DNA of 64,000 nt from Halomonas sp. A40-4 (GTDB taxonomy: Bacteria > Pseudomonadota > Gammaproteobacteria > Pseudomonadales > Halomonadaceae): positions 1,364,001-1,428,000 of the forward strand of contig NZ_CP065230.1 of the NCBI RefSeq assembly GCF_015767635.1. The letters run 5' to 3'. Of this stretch, positions 8,369-17,804 are shown piece after piece. Numbering within the stretch: the first letter of the stretch is position 1; every line of letters begins with the position of its first letter. A model generated the notes under the pieces. The model made no database searches. It was not told the DNA's origin and saw only the letters and a program-made list of their open reading frames with translations. Position numbers and translations under genes: made by a program.

Positions 8369-9472
8369 ATGGGGAACATCCACAAACTTTCCAGGGCCGT
8401 TGCGGCCATTTCACTTGCCGCAGCGGCAACCACCGTTAATGCCGATGAAGTCCGGGTTTACAATTGGTCCGACTATATTGCACCCGATACATTGGAAAAA
8501 TTCACGGAACGCACGGGCATTGACGTCACGTACGACGTGTTTGACAGCAACGAAATACTGGATGCGGCATTGCTTTCGGGCCGGTCCGGCTACGATGTGG
8601 TGGTACCGTCTACCTACTACCTCACGCGGCAGATGAAAGCCGATGTTTATCAACCGCTGGATCACGACAAGATTCCCAATTTAAAGCACTTGAACCCGGC
8701 ATTGATGGAGAACCTGGAAGCGGTTGATCCAGGCAGTGAGTACTCGGTGCCTTATATGTGGGGTACCAACGGGATCGGCTATAATGTTGATCGCGTCAAA
8801 GAAATCCTGGGTGAGGATGCCCCGGTCGACAGCTGGGCCTTGCTTTTTGACCCTGAGATTACCGGACAACTCAGCGAGGCAGGTTGCGGGCTGTCAATGC
8901 TGGATTCCGGCGATGAAATGCTCTCGCCCGCGATGGTATATCTGGGCTTGGACCCCACAAATGAAAGCCGTGAAGACCTTGAGGCGGCAGGTGAGTTACT
9001 TGCTAAAGTACGTGATGACATAACCTACTTCCACTCGTCTCGCTATGTGTCGGATCTGGCCAACGGTGATATTTGTGTCGCGGCCGGTTACTCAGGTGAT
9101 ATTTTCCAGGCGGCCGACCGGGCAGAAGAAGCCGGGCGTGACTTTGAAATTGCCTACAGCATTCCCAAAGAAGGCGCGGCACTCTGGTTTGACATGATGG
9201 CGATTCCCGCTGATGCGCCCAATCCTGATAACGCCCATGCCTTTATCAACTTTATTCTCGACCCGCAAATCGCCGCCGAAATAACCGAGTACGTGCGGTA
9301 TGCCAACCCTAACGCTGCGGCGGATGAATACCTTTCTGATGAGATTCTCAACGATCCCGCCATCTACCCTGATACCGACGTGATGGATAACCTCTACGTG
9401 CAGGTTGAAAAGCCTCAGGACATCCAGCGCGCTCGCACTCGCATCTGGAACCGCGTAAAATCCGGCCGTTAA
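8369..9472 (+). CDS. potF: Polyamine ABC transporter periplasmic binding protein (PotF-like)
   Basis: PotF-type proteins bind putrescine or spermidine in the periplasm and deliver it to the PotGHI importer. The preferred start gives 367 residues, with a positively charged N-terminus (MGNIHKLSR), a hydrophobic stretch and a cleavage site around VNA-DEV, followed by the family start VRVYNWSDYIAPDTLEKF. AAGYSGDIFQA near the middle is also typical. AAGGAG at 8356-8361 is a good ribosome-binding site for the ATG at 8369; the in-frame start at 8333 has none and would spoil the signal peptide. It is first in a four-gene import operon, and a terminator-like hairpin separates it from potG. Whether putrescine, spermidine or another amine is preferred cannot be read from the sequence. 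Confidence 0.93.
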   Translation: MGNIHKLSRAVAAISLAAAATTVNADEVRVYNWSDYIAPDTLEKFTERTGIDVTYDVFDSNEILDAALLSGRSGYDVVVPSTYYLTRQMKADVYQPLDHDKIPNLKHLNPALMENLEAVDPGSEYSVPYMWGTNGIGYNVDRVKEILGEDAPVDSWALLFDPEITGQLSEAGCGLSMLDSGDEMLSPAMVYLGLDPTNESREDLEAAGELLAKVRDDITYFHSSRYVSDLANGDICVAAGYSGDIFQAADRAEEAGRDFEIAYSIPKEGAALWFDMMAIPADAPNPDNAHAFINFILDPQIAAEITEYVRYANPNAAADEYLSDEILNDPAIYPDTDVMDNLYVQVEKPQDIQRARTRIWNRVKSGR

Positions 9473-9489
9473 GATACGTTCATCCGACG

Positions 9490-9538
9490 GCGAGCCCAGG
9501 CATCTACACGATTGGCCTGGGCTCGCTGTTCGTTTTTT
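9490..9538 (+). terminator. Terminator-like hairpin between potF and potG
   Basis: GCGAGCCCAGGC (9490-9501) and GCCTGGGCTCGC (9515-9526) form a perfect 12-base stem with a 13-base loop. A T-tract follows at 9533-9538. This is an intrinsic terminator in form. Since potG, potH and potI follow with no obvious strong promoter, partial read-through is likely, giving an excess of binding protein over the membrane complex. Confidence 0.75.
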
Positions 9539-9578
9539 GATTGCCCGTTGTCTACGGGCCTTTTCATGGGAGTGGCGA

Positions 9579-10760
9579 ATGGTGACCACGCCGCTATCGA
9601 ACGACGCGTCATCCAATCTTCCTGCCAATGCGGCTGCTATGCGTGCCCTGGGCAAAGCCCCTCGGTTTGCGGATGACATCGTGTTGGAGGTGAAGCGGTT
9701 AAGCAAACGCTTTGATGATGCCCTGGCGGTAGATGACGTCAATCTGCAGGTAAAGCGCGGTGAGATTTTTGCCCTGCTGGGGGGGTCCGGCTCTGGCAAG
9801 TCGACGTTGCTACGCATGTTGGCGGGGTTTGAAACACCCACCGAGGGACGTATCTTGCTGGGCGGCGACGATATTACCGCCGTGCCGCCGCACAAGCGGC
9901 CCATCAACATGATGTTTCAATCCTATGCGCTGTTTCCGCACTTGACCGTGGCCCAGAACATCGCATTCGGGCTAAAGCAGGACAAACTGCCAAAGGCAGA
10001 TATTGAGGCGCGGGTCGCGCACATGCTCAAGCTGGTGCACATGGAGCGTTTTGCCAAGCGTAAGCCACACCAGCTTTCCGGTGGCCAGCGCCAGCGTGTG
10101 GCGCTTGCGCGCTCGCTGGCCAAACGTCCCAAGCTGCTGCTGCTTGATGAGCCGATGGGGGCGCTGGACAAGAAGCTGCGTACCGAAATGCAGCTGGAAG
10201 TGGTCGAGATCATTGAGCAAGTCGGGGTGACGTGCATCATGGTCACCCACGATCAGGAAGAAGCCATGACCATGGCCGACCGGGTGGCGATCATGGCCGA
10301 CGGATGGATCGAGCAGGTGGGCTCACCGATCGATGTCTATGAAAGCCCGGTCAGCCGCATGGTGGCCGAATTTGTAGGCACCGTAAACTTGTTCGAGGGG
10401 GAAATCGTCGAGGACGCTGCGGACCACTGCAAAATTGTGTCACCAGTGCTTGAACGGCCGATTTATATCGACCACGGGATCACCACCCAGGCCGTGGACC
10501 GGCGGGTGTGGGCCGCGCTTAGGCCGGAGAAGATCTGGCTGACCCGCGAGTGCCCATCCGCCCCCCATAACTGGAGCGAAGGCAAGGTGGAAGATATCGC
10601 CTATTTGGGCGGCTTTTCGCTTTATTACGTGCGCACCCCCAGTGGTCAGCTCATCAAGGTCAGTATGGCCAATACCGAGCGTCGTGGCGACCGACCTACC
10701 TGGGAAGATCAAGTGTACGTGTACTGGGAAGATCATAGCGCCATGGTGCTGAACCGTTAG
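9579..10760 (+). CDS. potG: Polyamine ABC transporter ATP-binding protein (PotG-like)
   Basis: This is the ATPase of the importer. The Walker A motif GGSGSGKST, the stretch PINMMFQSYALFPHLTV with the Q-loop, the signature LSGGQRQRVALARSLAKRP, the Walker B LLLLDEPMGALD and the H-loop [14 protein letters not shown] are all present. A C-terminal TOBE-type regulatory domain follows. Similarity to E. coli PotG is strong through the whole ATPase core. The chosen ATG at 9579 gives 393 residues and is preceded by GGGAG; an ATG at 9537 lies in the terminator's T-tract and is unlikely. Confidence 0.93.
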   Translation: MVTTPLSNDASSNLPANAAAMRALGKAPRFADDIVLEVKRLSKRFDDALAVDDVNLQVKRGEIFALLGGSGSGKSTLLRMLAGFETPTEGRILLGGDDITAVPPHKRPINMMFQSYALFPHLTVAQNIAFGLKQDKLPKADIEARVAHMLKLVHMERFAKRKPHQLSGGQRQRVALARSLAKRPKLLLLDEPMGALDKKLRTEMQLEVVEIIEQVGVTCIMVTHDQEEAMTMADRVAIMADGWIEQVGSPIDVYESPVSRMVAEFVGTVNLFEGEIVEDAADHCKIVSPVLERPIYIDHGITTQAVDRRVWAALRPEKIWLTRECPSAPHNWSEGKVEDIAYLGGFSLYYVRTPSGQLIKVSMANTERRGDRPTWEDQVYVYWEDHSAMVLNR

Positions 10761-10823
10761 CATGGGCACCTTACTCGTCTATGAAAAGCGCCTTTTGCGG
10801 TGGGCGCTCAGGAGATCGCCTAA

Positions 10824-11735
10824 ATGATGCCTGCTCGATTTTCCGCCATGCTAAAGCGCCTGCAACTGGGACGGCGTGCGGTGATTGCATTGCCCCTTCT
10901 GTGGCTGACGCTATTCTTTCTGCTGCCCTTTGCGTTGGTGCTGAAAATCAGTTTCTCTGAGGCCGCCATCGCGGTGCCGCCGTACGGGCCCCTGGTTGAG
11001 GTGGTCGACCAAACCCTGAATATTGCGCTCAACCTGGGAAATTATCTTTTTCTGGCATCGGATTCGCTGTATGTGGCGGCGTATTGGGGGTCGCTGAAAA
11101 CCGCCTTCATCTCGACCCTGGCCTGCCTGTTGATCGGTTACCCCATGGCCTATGCCATGGCGCGAGCGAGTGCCCGTTGGCAGATGATTTTATTGCTGCT
11201 GGTGATGCTGCCATCCTGGACATCGTTTCTGATCCGGATCTACGCCTGGATGGGCATCCTCAGCAACAGCGGCTTACTGAATAACCTGCTGATAGGCATG
11301 GGGCTGATCGACTCCCCCTTGCGTATGATGAATACCCAGTTTGCGGTGATTATCGGGATTGTCTATGCCTACCTGCCATTCATGGTGCTACCGCTCTATG
11401 CTCACTTGACCCGGCTGGATAATGCATTGCTCGAGGCAGCATCAGACCTGGGGTCGCGCAAGTTGAATACCTTCATCAAGATCACGTTGCCCCTGTCGAT
11501 GGGCGGCATTATTGCTGGCTCCATGCTGGTGTTCATTCCTGCCGTGGGCGAGTTTGTGATCCCTGAACTGCTGGGCGGCCCGGATACCTTGATGATTGGC
11601 AAGATACTGTGGCAGGAGTTCTTCAACAATCGCGATTGGCCCGTGGCCTCGGCGCTTGCCATGGTCATGTTGCTGCTGCTGTTGATCCCCATTGTCTGGT
11701 TCCACCGTCATCAGTCTCGGGAGTTGAACGAATGA
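10824..11735 (+). CDS. potH: Polyamine ABC transporter permease (PotH-like)
   Basis: This 303-residue inner-membrane permease has six predicted membrane segments, starting with VIALPLLWLTLFFLLPFALVL. The EAA loop that contacts the ATPase is EAASDLGSRKLNTFIKITLPLSMGG, near residue 206. CAGGAG lies shortly before the ATG. A short inverted repeat (AGCGCC 10787-10792 with GGCGCT 10803-10808) sits just before the ribosome-binding site and might limit translation. The stop overlaps the potI start by four bases (ATGA). Confidence 0.93.
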   Translation: MMPARFSAMLKRLQLGRRAVIALPLLWLTLFFLLPFALVLKISFSEAAIAVPPYGPLVEVVDQTLNIALNLGNYLFLASDSLYVAAYWGSLKTAFISTLACLLIGYPMAYAMARASARWQMILLLLVMLPSWTSFLIRIYAWMGILSNSGLLNNLLIGMGLIDSPLRMMNTQFAVIIGIVYAYLPFMVLPLYAHLTRLDNALLEAASDLGSRKLNTFIKITLPLSMGGIIAGSMLVFIPAVGEFVIPELLGGPDTLMIGKILWQEFFNNRDWPVASALAMVMLLLLLIPIVWFHRHQSRELNE

Positions 11736-12568
11736 GCCTTGCCAAGCCACGTCTCCGTTTTAGCAGCGTCATGCTGGTCCTGGGGCTGCTCTTTCTGTAT
11801 GTGCCGATGCTGGTGCTGGTGGTGTACTCGTTCAACGCCTCCCAACTGGTGACGGTATGGGCGGGGTTTTCTACCCAATGGTATGGGGAGCTGTTTCGCG
11901 ATGAGCAAATCCTTTCAGCCATATGGATGAGCCTGCGCATTGCCTTTTTCTCCGCCAGCATGGCGGTATGCCTGGGGACCATCGCGGCGTTTGTGATGAC
12001 TCGTTATGGGCAATTTCGCGGCAAAACGGCGCTTTCGACCATGATAACGGCCCCCTTGGTAATGCCTGAAGTGATCACCGGGCTGTCGCTATTACTGCTG
12101 TTCGTGCAAATGGCCCAGATCACGGGCTGGCCTGCCGACCGGGGGATGGCGACCATCTGGATTGCGCATACCACCTTCTGCAGTGCTTACGTCGCCGTGG
12201 TGGTGGCAGCTCGCCTGCGTGAGATTGATCGGTCTATCGAGGAGGCCGCGATGGACCTGGGGTCGCCGCCGATGAAAACCTTTTTTTGTGTAACGCTGCC
12301 GGTAATTGCACCAGCGTTGGTGGCAGGTTGGCTGTTGGCCTTTACGCTGTCGCTGGATGATCTGGTGATTGCCAGCTTTGTATCGGGGCCTGGGGCCAAT
12401 ACGCTGCCAATGGTGGTGTTTTCATCGGTGCGAATGGGCGTATCGCCAAAAATTAATGCGCTGGCAACGCTGATCATTTTAGCGGTATCCCTGGCAACGC
12501 TGCTGGCGTGGTATATCATGCGTCGCAACGAGGCCAAGCGACAACAGGTGTTGAAAGCATCAGGTTAG
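11732..12568 (+). CDS. potI: Polyamine ABC transporter permease (PotI-like)
   Basis: This is the second permease of the polyamine importer, 278 residues, with six predicted membrane segments and the EAA loop EEAAMDLGSPPMKTFFCVTLPVIAPA. The open frame extends further upstream, but the ATG at 11732 overlaps the potH stop in the ATGA arrangement and gives the expected N-terminus. It closes the potFGHI operon. The gene ends tail-to-tail with the small cysteine-rich gene on the other strand, overlapping it by four bases, with no room for a separate terminator. Confidence 0.93.
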   Translation: MSLAKPRLRFSSVMLVLGLLFLYVPMLVLVVYSFNASQLVTVWAGFSTQWYGELFRDEQILSAIWMSLRIAFFSASMAVCLGTIAAFVMTRYGQFRGKTALSTMITAPLVMPEVITGLSLLLLFVQMAQITGWPADRGMATIWIAHTTFCSAYVAVVVAARLREIDRSIEEAAMDLGSPPMKTFFCVTLPVIAPALVAGWLLAFTLSLDDLVIASFVSGPGANTLPMVVFSSVRMGVSPKINALATLIILAVSLATLLAWYIMRRNEAKRQQVLKASG

Positions 12569-12774
12569 AGCACATCGTCATCGCTGCCCAGACTGACGCT
12601 TTCCAGTTCGCCGGTGACCAGCGATACCTCGATAGCCAACTGGATGGGCGCGCAGCACTGGTGGCAATCCTCCCAGGTAACATGACTGCCCTGTGAAGGA
12701 TCAATCAATAGTGTTAACAAGGTATCGCAGTAGGGGCAGAAGGCGTCATACTCTACTAAGGTATCTTCTTGCAT
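12565..12774 (-). CDS. CPXCG-motif cysteine-rich small protein
   Basis: This is a 69-residue acidic protein with C13-P-Y-C16 and C37-x2-C40-C41, a pattern that suggests a small zinc ribbon. It resembles the family annotated as CPXCG motif-containing cysteine-rich proteins, common in gammaproteobacteria and of unknown function. Here the first pair reads CPYCD where the family usually has CPYCG. The open frame could start at 12843, but the ATG at 12774 gives the usual family length. It is a single gene between the potFGHI operon and a DUF3617 gene. Confidence 0.8.
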   Translation of the reverse strand: MQEDTLVEYDAFCPYCDTLLTLLIDPSQGSHVTWEDCHQCCAPIQLAIEVSLVTGELESVSLGSDDDVL

Positions 12775-12887
12775 GGTGCGATCCTTTTGCAATTGACACT
12801 TAAGTGTAGCAGCCGTGTCATCGAGAGGCATTGCCGTATGCAATCAGTTAGGCTAAACGCCGTTTTATAACGCAATGGAGAGCAGCG

Positions 12888-13313
12888 ATGAAGTTACGAC
12901 AGTTGGCCATAGCGGCCTTGGTGGCCTTGCCGGTAACCGCATGGGCGGAAACACCCAACATAACGCCCGGGTCGTGGGAATTTGTCAGCACCACCACCGT
13001 GACCGGCGACATGCCGATTCCTGACCAGACCGATACCGAACAGCAGTGCATCACCCAGGAAGATCTGGACGATGCCGATTTGGGCTTTATTGAAGAAGAG
13101 GAAGGCTGCGAGTTGCTCAATCAGGACACCAGTGCTGACGGCCTTTCCTACAGCATGGTATGCCGGGCTGACGGCGGCGAAGCCAATATCGATGGTGATA
13201 TGCAGTTCATGGGGGAGCGCATCGAAGGGTCTGTCGATATCATGACGCAATCGCCCATGGGCGAGCTGAACATGCAAACCCAGATAGAAGGTCAGCGCTT
13301 AGGCGATTGTTGA
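12888..13313 (+). CDS. DUF3617 domain periplasmic protein
   Basis: This is a 141-residue exported protein. A signal peptide (MKLRQLAIAALVALPVTAWA, cut before ET) precedes a DUF3617 domain recognisable by PGSWEFVSTTTVTGDMPIPD and QQCITQEDL, then a second half ending in a C-terminal cysteine. Four cysteines (QQC, EGC, MVC, GDC) could form two disulfides in the periplasm. There is no lipobox, so it should be soluble. The function of the family is unknown. A strong terminator follows. Confidence 0.8.
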   Translation: MKLRQLAIAALVALPVTAWAETPNITPGSWEFVSTTTVTGDMPIPDQTDTEQQCITQEDLDDADLGFIEEEEGCELLNQDTSADGLSYSMVCRADGGEANIDGDMQFMGERIEGSVDIMTQSPMGELNMQTQIEGQRLGDC

Positions 13314-13335
13314 GCTTAGTCTGACGCGACATGCC

Positions 13336-13368
13336 AAAGAGGGCGCGCCGCTGAGGCGCGCCCTCTTT
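13336..13368. terminator. Bidirectional intrinsic terminator
   Basis: A perfect 14-base stem (13336-13349 with 13355-13368) encloses the loop GCTGA. The inner stem is GGGCGCGCC, and the outer AAAGA/TCTTT pairs supply a short T-tract on both strands. It lies between the converging DUF3617 gene and the RND pump operon and can serve both. Confidence 0.85.
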
Positions 13369-13370
13369 GT

Positions 13371-13411
13371 TTATTGGAAAAGGGTTATTGGAAAAGGGTT
13401 ATTGGAAACTG
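13371..13411. repeat. Short tandem repeat, 14-base unit, about three copies
   Basis: TTATTGGAAAAGGG occurs twice in a row (13371-13384 and 13385-13398), and a third copy diverges after TTATTGGAAA (13399-13411). It lies between the terminator and the 3' end of the RND pump gene and is non-coding in all likelihood. It looks like slippage-generated microduplication. Confidence 0.8.
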
Positions 13412-13445
13412 TTATTGCCAACCGAAATACAGGGGCACGCCTTGG

Positions 13446-16400
13446 CTAACGTTCCGATGTCGATTGAGCGATTTCATGCTCCAGTCGACGTTTGACCGCC
13501 CCAGGCGAGCCACTGTGTCGAGACAGTAAATCGTAGGCGACCGGCACCACAAACAGCGTGAACAGCGTGGCAGCTCCCACTCCAGCCATGATGACAATAC
13601 CGATCACATAGCGCGACTCGGAGCCCGGGCCGCTCGATACGATCAGGGGAACTGCTCCTGCCATGGTGGTGATGGCGGTCATTAAAATGGGCCGCAGGCG
13701 GGTGACAGAGGCTTCGATGAGGGCGTCACGGAAAGCCTTGCCTTCATCGCGCAACTGATTGGCGAACTCGACGATCAGTATGCCGTTTTTAGCGGCGAGT
13801 CCAATCAGCAGTACCAGCCCCACCTGGCTATAAATATTCAGCGATTGGCCGGTTAACCACAGCGCCAACAAGGCGCCGCTCATGGCAAGCGGTACCGTGA
13901 GCATGATGACCAGGGGGTGAATGAAGCTTTCAAACTGAGCGGCCAATACCAGAAAGACCACCAGTGCGCCCAGCACCAGAAGGAAAGTGGTCGCGCCGCT
14001 GGCGTCCTGGAAATCCCTGGATGCTCCGGCGACGTTGGTCTGCGCTTCTTCAGGCAGCAGCGTATCCGCGCTTTGTTCAAGGTAGGTAAGGGCTTCTCCC
14101 AATGGGTAGCCATCCGCCAGGTTGGCTTCGATGGTGATCGAGCGCACGCGATCGAAACGGTTAAGCGTACTGGCCCCTGCCGCGTCGCTTAAGGTCACAA
14201 GACTCGCCAGGGGAATAAGCTCGCCCGAGCGCCGTGAACGGACCTGAATGTTATCCAGCGAGCGGGGGCTGTTCTGGCTGGCGCGATCGCCTTCAACGAT
14301 GACATCGTATTCTTCACCGTTATCGACATAGCGGGTGACGTTGCGCCCACCCAGCAGCACTTCCAGCGTGCGACCGATCTCGCTGACCGTGACCCCCAGA
14401 GCGGCGGCTCGCTGCTCGTCTATCTCCACGTTGAGTTGCGGTTGCGTCTCATCGTAGTTGCTTTCGATGGCGCGAATGCGTGGGTTATCGTCGCGGATAT
14501 GATCAATCAGTCGGTCGCGCCACTCGGCCAGTTCTTCGTAGGTGCCCCCGCCGAGTACAAACTGTACGGGCTTTTGCGTACGCTGGCCGAAGCCTTGACG
14601 CATGACCGGAAATGCCTGGACGCCGGGTAAGGTGTTCAGCTCAGCGCGAACATCGTCCATGATTGCCCAAGCGCTACGGCGACTGCCCCAGTCGGCCATA
14701 TTGACGATGATGAAACCGCTGTTGAAGTTTTCAATATTGCCGTAGCCGCGAGGCGCACGAACGACAATCCGTTCCAGCTCACCGCTGTCGACCATTGGCG
14801 TCAAGCGGGCTTCTATCTCATCCATGTAATCCATCATGTAGTCAAAGGTGGCGCCTTCGGGCCCGTTGACCAGCACGATGAAGTTACCCCGATCTTCCTG
14901 GGGGGTGTACTCGTTGGGCAATAGTTGACTTAACCAGGCGGTCAGCGCAACCAGTAGCCCAAAGACGGCGATTACCCAACTGCGTCTTGCGAGCAGCACT
15001 TCGAGCAAGGAACGGTAATGGTGTTGGGCGCTACGCATGATGCGTTGCACGCGTTGGGAAAGGCGGCTGTCGTGCATGCGCGGCGAGAGTATTTTAGACG
15101 CCATCATCGGTGTCAATGTTAGTGCCAGCAACGTGGAGATGGCGACCGCTGCGGCCATGGTGAGGGCAAACTCGGAAAATAACCGCCCAATATCGCCCTG
15201 CAGCATGCTGAGCGGCACAAAGACGGCGATCAACACCAGTGTGGTGGCAATGACCGCAAAGGCGATCTGGCGGGTGCCACGAAACGCGGCCACCAGCGGT
15301 GTTTCGCCTTCGTCATGCATGCGCCGGTTGATGTTTTCCAGGACGACAATGGCGTCATCGACAATCAACCCGATCGCCAGCACCAGTGCCAGCAGGGTCA
15401 GCAGGTTAATGGTAAAGTTCATGACCGCCAGCGCAGTAAAGGCACCAATGATGGCGATCGGCACCGTAACCGCCGGGACCAGCGTGGTACGCAGGTTGCC
15501 CAAAAACAGGAACATGACCACAATAACCAATACCATCGAGATCAATAACGTCAACACGACCTGCTTGATGGCCCCCGAGACGAACACCGACGCGTCGTAG
15601 TTCAAACTGAGTGACATGCCATCGGGAAGCGTCGATTGCAGCTGCGCAAGCTCTTGGCGCACCGCGTCTGAAAGTTCAACGACGTTGGCGGTCGACTGCA
15701 TGATCATGCCAAGCCCGACCATGGGAACGCCGTTGGCGCGGAAGACCGTGCGGTCCTCTACGGAGCCGACCTCGACGTCGGCGACGTCTCCAAGGCGGAC
15801 CAGGTAGCCATCGTCGCCTTCGACAAGCGGGAGTGCCTGAAAGTCATCGGCGGTTTCAAAGGTGCGCGGTAAGCGAACGATGAATTGGCGATCCTCGGAT
15901 TCAATGGCACCGGCGGGGAGCTCGACGTTTTCGGCCCGTAATGAATCTTCAATATCGCTGACGGTTAAGTTCCGTGCCGCCATGGCGTTGCGGTCAATCC
16001 AGATGCGCATGGCATAGTCACGGCCACCGCCCACGCGCACCCTGGCCACTCCCGGTTGTACCGAAAGGCTATCCACCAGAAAGCGGTTGGCATAGTCGGT
16101 AAGCTCGGTGATCGAGTAGCCATCTCCCGAAAGGCTTAGCCATACCACGACTTCCTCGCTGCTATCGGCTTTGCTTACCTCGGGGTTCTCGGCATCGTCG
16201 GGCAGGTTGCGCAACGCGCCGCCTATCCGGTCGCGCACGTCGTTGGCTGCCGCGTTGATATCCATGGTCAGGGCAAATTCGATATCAATACGTGAGCGGC
16301 CGTCCTCACTTTCGGAGGTGATCAGTTCGATTCCTTCCACCCCGGCGATGCGGTCTTCAAGCACCTGGGTAATGCGTGTTTCAACGACGCTTGCCGAGGC

Positions 16401-16559
16401 CCCGGGGTAGCGGGTATCAATACTCACGATCGGAGGATCCACGGTGGGGTATTCCTGAAGCGGCAAGCGATCAAGTGCCAGGAGGCCAAAGGCAATGATC
16501 AATGCCGCCATCACCACCGCCAGGACAGGGCGTTGAACCGATATGTCCGATAAGCGCAT
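13446..16559 (-). CDS. RND multidrug efflux permease, HAE1 family
   Basis: This 1037-residue inner-membrane pump is built like AcrB and MexB: a first transmembrane helix near the N-terminus, a large periplasmic loop, TM2-TM6, a second large loop and TM8-TM12. The proton-relay pair D401-D402 is in GLIVDDAIVVLENI, and the partner lysine is in IGLAAKNGILIVEFANQ of TM10. Substrates cannot be predicted. Its adaptor is encoded immediately upstream (TAATG overlap). No outer-membrane channel gene and no TetR regulator is adjacent, so a TolC-type protein encoded elsewhere is probably used. Confidence 0.93.
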   Translation of the reverse strand: MRLSDISVQRPVLAVVMAALIIAFGLLALDRLPLQEYPTVDPPIVSIDTRYPGASASVVETRITQVLEDRIAGVEGIELITSESEDGRSRIDIEFALTMDINAAANDVRDRIGGALRNLPDDAENPEVSKADSSEEVVVWLSLSGDGYSITELTDYANRFLVDSLSVQPGVARVRVGGGRDYAMRIWIDRNAMAARNLTVSDIEDSLRAENVELPAGAIESEDRQFIVRLPRTFETADDFQALPLVEGDDGYLVRLGDVADVEVGSVEDRTVFRANGVPMVGLGMIMQSTANVVELSDAVRQELAQLQSTLPDGMSLSLNYDASVFVSGAIKQVVLTLLISMVLVIVVMFLFLGNLRTTLVPAVTVPIAIIGAFTALAVMNFTINLLTLLALVLAIGLIVDDAIVVLENINRRMHDEGETPLVAAFRGTRQIAFAVIATTLVLIAVFVPLSMLQGDIGRLFSEFALTMAAAVAISTLLALTLTPMMASKILSPRMHDSRLSQRVQRIMRSAQHHYRSLLEVLLARRSWVIAVFGLLVALTAWLSQLLPNEYTPQEDRGNFIVLVNGPEGATFDYMMDYMDEIEARLTPMVDSGELERIVVRAPRGYGNIENFNSGFIIVNMADWGSRRSAWAIMDDVRAELNTLPGVQAFPVMRQGFGQRTQKPVQFVLGGGTYEELAEWRDRLIDHIRDDNPRIRAIESNYDETQPQLNVEIDEQRAAALGVTVSEIGRTLEVLLGGRNVTRYVDNGEEYDVIVEGDRASQNSPRSLDNIQVRSRRSGELIPLASLVTLSDAAGASTLNRFDRVRSITIEANLADGYPLGEALTYLEQSADTLLPEEAQTNVAGASRDFQDASGATTFLLVLGALVVFLVLAAQFESFIHPLVIMLTVPLAMSGALLALWLTGQSLNIYSQVGLVLLIGLAAKNGILIVEFANQLRDEGKAFRDALIEASVTRLRPILMTAITTMAGAVPLIVSSGPGSESRYVIGIVIMAGVGAATLFTLFVVPVAYDLLSRHSGSPGAVKRRLEHEIAQSTSER

Positions 16560-17626
16560 TAGCGATCAGCCTCAAGTAACTCGCGTACACTGGTATCCTC
16601 GTCAATCAGGCCCATCAGCCTCACCGCTTGACCATCCCTGGCTCGCTGCAGGCCATGCACCACGACGATGTCATTGGCCGCTAGCCCTTCGTTAATTTCC
16701 ACTTCGCCTGCCCGACGCTCGCCCAATTCGACGCTCTGCTGGCGAAGCCGAGGAGTGCTCTCGTGATCGTCGATCAGCATCACAAAGTGGCGATTACCAT
16801 TGGGTTGGACAGCTGCTTCGGGGACGACCACGCTTTGTCGGGGCTGCTGGCGAACTACGATTTCCATTAGCATGCCTGGACGTAGCCGTTCATCCGGATT
16901 GTCGATTTCCGCGCGAATGCCAATGCTGCGTGTTACCGGGTCGACGCGCGTCCCCAGGCTGGCAATTTCACCGTTGAAAACCTCGTCTGGATAGGCGGCG
17001 GTGGTGGCGCTGAGCGATAACCCAGGCGCAAGTCGGCTGAGGTAGGTTTCAGGGACACTGAAATCCAGCTTCATGACGTCCAGTTTGTCAAGCGTGACCA
17101 GCTCCATACCCGGTGTCACCAATGCACCAGGGCTCAAATTGCGTATGCCGACACGGCCACTGAACGGGGCGGTTAGTCGATAATCCGCAAGACGTGCACG
17201 TAATGCCGCAATTTCAGCCTCGGCCTGGTCAACGCGCGACTGGTTATCTTCTACGTCAGCGCGAGCTGCCAAATTGCGGTTCTGTAACTCAGAGGCGCGT
17301 CCCAGGGCATTAAGCCGCTCGTCTCGAAGCGATTGTGCGACCTTTAAACGTGCCTGCTCTTCAGCGTCCTGCAGGCGAATGAGCGTATCGCCCTCGGTCA
17401 CACGCTGGCCGTCCTGAAAATTGATGTCGGCAATGGTATCGGTGACGGTGGCCGATAGCGTCACGCTTTCATCGGCGCGTAGCGTACCCAATGCTTCAAT
17501 GGGGTCAGACCAGGGAGCAAGCATGGCGCGAACACCAATCACGCTGGGCTCGGATTGAGCCAGGCTGGCGATGGGGGCAGTGATGAGCAGTAGCGTGACA
17601 GCCAGGCGGCGGCACAATAAAGGCAT
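16559..17626 (-). CDS. RND efflux periplasmic adaptor (membrane fusion protein)
   Basis: This 355-residue adaptor starts with a signal peptide (hydrophobic LAVTLLLITAPIASLA). The barrel-sandwich (lipoyl) half TIADINFQDGQRVTEGDTLIRL is followed by a helical hairpin (about 90-145), the second lipoyl half LTAPFSGRVGIRNLSPGALVTPG, a beta-barrel domain and a membrane-proximal domain. There is no lipobox. It bridges the pump encoded directly downstream to an outer-membrane channel. It shares one base with the pump gene and is the first gene of the pair, so it should be translated first. Confidence 0.92.
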   Translation of the reverse strand: MPLLCRRLAVTLLLITAPIASLAQSEPSVIGVRAMLAPWSDPIEALGTLRADESVTLSATVTDTIADINFQDGQRVTEGDTLIRLQDAEEQARLKVAQSLRDERLNALGRASELQNRNLAARADVEDNQSRVDQAEAEIAALRARLADYRLTAPFSGRVGIRNLSPGALVTPGMELVTLDKLDVMKLDFSVPETYLSRLAPGLSLSATTAAYPDEVFNGEIASLGTRVDPVTRSIGIRAEIDNPDERLRPGMLMEIVVRQQPRQSVVVPEAAVQPNGNRHFVMLIDDHESTPRLRQQSVELGERRAGEVEINEGLAANDIVVVHGLQRARDGQAVRLMGLIDEDTSVRELLEADR

Positions 17627-17804
17627 AAGTCTCTCTGCAATACGTGGACCGCGTGCGCTGACGCCAGGCAGCGGTTTATGTTGTCAATGTCGATAGCTGT
17701 TCAATTTTATACAAAAGCTATATTTATTATTTCAATGATACAATAAAAAAGCCTTGAGAGGCTGTTAAAATGCCGCCTTTTTGCCAAGCTTGGAGCGCTA
17801 ACGA

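Noticed and set aside
17750..17763. Small hairpin AGCCT/AGGCT next to an A-run as a terminator
   Set aside because: Its T-tract would serve the minus strand, but no minus-strand gene ends there; stem is only five bases.
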